This document shows positions 5,058 to 6,769 of a stretch of DNA of 6,769 nucleotides, in pieces. The DNA comes from Clostridia bacterium (GTDB lineage: Bacteria; Bacillota_A; Clostridia; Oscillospirales; CAG-272): positions 1-6,769 of the forward strand of contig JAFTDQ010000025.1 of NCBI GenBank assembly GCA_017454075.1, given 5' to 3'. The notes beneath the pieces are model-generated. The model was not told where the DNA came from. It was given only the letters and a program-made list of their open reading frames with translations, and ran no database searches. Position numbers and translations under genes: made by a program. How positions within the stretch are numbered: the first letter of the stretch is position 1; every line of letters starts with the position of its first letter.

Positions 5058-6668
5058 ATGAGATCAAAGACGCTTTTGCGCGCGGCGGCGCTTGTGCTCG
5101 CGCTTTTCACGCTCGCCTCCTGCTCGGGCGGGGGAGAAGGGAATAACGGGACAGCCGGGACGACCGTCCCGCTCACGACGGCGGAGGAGACCGCCGCGCC
5201 AGTGACCTTCGAGGTCTCGGAGACCGACCCGTGGCCGGTCGGGCTTCCGAAGACGCCCGAGGAGGTCGCCGCGCTCATATATCTGCTGAAAAAAGGCGCG
5301 CCGGCGGTCGCCGAAAACCGCTCCGACCTGATCGAGCTCGCCTATATCGGCTTCTGCGCGCTGTCCGAGGCCGACCGCGCGCGCATACCCGACGCCGGCG
5401 CTCTGCCCGGGCTGAGGGCAGAGGCGGCGAAAATGAACGTCCTGAGGGAATACCGGGACACGAGGGTGGATCACTCGAAGCTCCTTTTCGGCGCGTATAA
5501 CGCGAAGCTCGGCTCGGAAGAGGCGATAGACGACCTCGCCGCCTGCGGCATGGACCTCATCTGGGCGGCGGGAGGCACGAAGTTCCACGATTATTACGCG
5601 AAGCTCGGGATAGGAATTATAGACTGGGTCGTCGAGAGCGGCATACCATTCAGATGGGACCCGAACGTTTCGCTCGAGGACTACGAGAAAACGATAATCG
5701 AAAACAAATACGATCACGAGGCGGTCTGGGGCTTTTATCAGAACGACGAGCCGAGCGTACACTCGCTCCCGATGATGAAGGAAAACGCCGACGTGTACAA
5801 GAAACATTTCCCGGACGTCGCCGTCATCGAGAATCTCCTCCCGGGGACGGACGACGGCAAGCCGGGCGAATGGTTCGGCGACGTCGACTACCGGACTTAT
5901 CTCGAGACCTTCGCGTCGAGCGGGCTTTCCGATTATCTCTGCTACGACAGATATCTGTACGATTCCCCGGGGACCGTCACGGCGGCGCTTCAGAATCTCG
6001 AGGTCGCCTCGGAGATCGCCGGGAAATACGGACTCGATCTCTGGCTGATAGCCGGGGTGTACGGGCCGACGTCGGGGCTGAGCGCCGACAAGATAAAGCT
6101 CCAGGCGTACACGGCGATGGCGTACGGCGTGAACTGCATCTCCTACGCCTGCTGGACCGCCGACGGTTGGGGGACGACCGTACTCAACGCAAAGGGCGAA
6201 AAGAACAAGGTCTACGACGAGCTGAAAGAGGCCGTCCTCGACGCGAAGACGTTCTCGCCCGTCTACGTCAAATATTCCCGCACCGGGACGGCGATCATGC
6301 CGGGGTCGGGTTTTTTCGAAAGGACGGATTTCTTCCCCCCGACTCAGTTCAGAAAACTCGGGGAGACGTATCCCTTCGAGTCCCTCGGAGCGAAAAAGGT
6401 GACCTCGATGACGGTTTCGGACAGCGAATGCGCGGTCGTCGGACGGTTTGAGAAAAAGACCGGCAGGAACGGGGAGGCGTTCCTTATCTACAACTGCACG
6501 GACTACAATTTCAAGGTACGATCCGAGGCGACGGTTTCATTTACCGCGGCGGAGGGCGTCTCTCTCGTGACGGTTTACGAAAAAGGCGTGCCGAGGGTGC
6601 TGTCGCCCGAAAACGGCGTGTACACCGTATCCTCGTCGACGGACGCGGTATTTGTGACCGTCGAATGA
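5058..6668 (+). CDS. Lipoprotein with glycoside-hydrolase-like (beta/alpha)8 barrel
   Basis: A 536-residue protein of no family I can name. Residues 1-22 are a lipoprotein signal with lipobox LASC (Cys22), followed by a Gly/Thr-rich tether. Residues 64-125 are helical (TPEEVAALI, ALSEADRARIPDAGAL), resembling modules repeated in clostridial surface proteins. Residues 142-371 show eight strand-like segments as in a TIM barrel: LLFGAYN, GMDLIWAAGG, GIGIIDWVV, EAVWGFYQNDEP, VAVIENLLPG, SDYLCYDRYLY, LDLWLIAGVYG, NCISYACWTADGW. Glu231 after segment 4 (NDEPS) sits where clan GH-A enzymes keep the acid/base. Segment 7, which normally ends in the nucleophile Glu, has none. Residues 450-536 look like a beta sandwich. 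It is 29 bp behind the repeat protein and likely co-transcribed. A glycan-active or glycan-binding surface role is inferred; substrate and activity are unknown. Confidence 0.72.
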   Translation: MRSKTLLRAAALVLALFTLASCSGGGEGNNGTAGTTVPLTTAEETAAPVTFEVSETDPWPVGLPKTPEEVAALIYLLKKGAPAVAENRSDLIELAYIGFCALSEADRARIPDAGALPGLRAEAAKMNVLREYRDTRVDHSKLLFGAYNAKLGSEEAIDDLAACGMDLIWAAGGTKFHDYYAKLGIGIIDWVVESGIPFRWDPNVSLEDYEKTIIENKYDHEAVWGFYQNDEPSVHSLPMMKENADVYKKHFPDVAVIENLLPGTDDGKPGEWFGDVDYRTYLETFASSGLSDYLCYDRYLYDSPGTVTAALQNLEVASEIAGKYGLDLWLIAGVYGPTSGLSADKIKLQAYTAMAYGVNCISYACWTADGWGTTVLNAKGEKNKVYDELKEAVLDAKTFSPVYVKYSRTGTAIMPGSGFFERTDFFPPTQFRKLGETYPFESLGAKKVTSMTVSDSECAVVGRFEKKTGRNGEAFLIYNCTDYNFKVRSEATVSFTAAEGVSLVTVYEKGVPRVLSPENGVYTVSSSTDAVFVTVE

Positions 6669-6681
6669 AACGCAAATAAAA

Positions 6682-6709
6682 AACCGGACGGGGCGCCCGT
6701 CCGGTTATT
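6682..6709 (+). terminator. Operon terminator, possibly bidirectional
   Basis: AACCGGACGGG (6682-6692) and CCCGTCCGGTT (6696-6706) form a perfect 11-bp GC-rich stem with a 3-nt loop, 13 nt after the lipoprotein stop. The plus-strand tail (ATTGTC) is only weakly T-rich. On the minus strand the stem is followed by TTTTATTTG, so it would terminate leftward transcripts at least as well. Confidence 0.8.
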
Positions 6710-6730
6710 GTCGCCCGCGCGGCGCCAACT

Positions 6731-6760
6731 CTTGGCTTCCCCACAGCGAGGGAAGGCAAG
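6731..6760. repeat. Short imperfect inverted repeat at the window end
   Basis: CTTGGCTTCCC (6731-6741) and GGGAAGGCAAG (6750-6760) are inverted copies with one mismatch in 11 and an 8-nt gap. No T-run is visible before the window ends. It could be another hairpin or the edge of a repeat element. Confidence 0.35.
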
Positions 6761-6769
6761 AACCTCGGC

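Overview
The window looks like a chromosomal piece of a GC-rich Firmicute, most likely an uncultured gut-type Clostridia relative. The grounds are strong AGGAGG-type ribosome binding sites, near-consensus sigma-A promoters, frequent ATA isoleucine codons in GC-rich genes, lipoprotein signals, and a secreted protein with Cys-rich repeats of the kind common in gut Clostridia. The lineage is inference; no rRNA or marker gene is present.

Layout. Positions 1-110 (minus strand) hold the first 36 codons of an XRE-family helix-turn-helix regulator, cut by the window edge. Its promoter is bracketed by two related palindromes that look like autoregulatory operators. The rest of the AT-richer intergenic stretch (to 468) contains an unusual nested inverted repeat (258-320), a clear rho-independent terminator for the next gene (368-402, minus strand) and a second G/C hairpin. 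Ornithine carbamoyltransferase follows on the minus strand (469-1461). It is divergent from a DusB-type tRNA-dihydrouridine synthase (1582-2589, plus strand), with back-to-back promoters between them.

The second half (2646-6709) is a probable two-gene surface operon. It is driven by a perfect-consensus promoter (TTGACA, 17 bp, TATAAT) and closed by an 11-bp-stem terminator. The first gene encodes a 768-residue exported protein: signal peptide, Thr/Glu stalk, an array of ~39-residue Cys/His repeats and a C-terminal NlpC/P60-like cysteine-hydrolase domain. The second, 29 bp downstream, encodes a 536-residue lipoprotein with a helical module, an apparently complete (beta/alpha)8 barrel resembling clan GH-A glycoside hydrolases, and a C-terminal beta domain.

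The arginine and tRNA genes are ordinary housekeeping genes. The interest lies in the surface pair, which may join peptide- or amide-directed and glycan-directed functions at the cell envelope, and in the regulatory DNA beside the XRE gene. No mobile element, CRISPR array, tRNA or rRNA was found.
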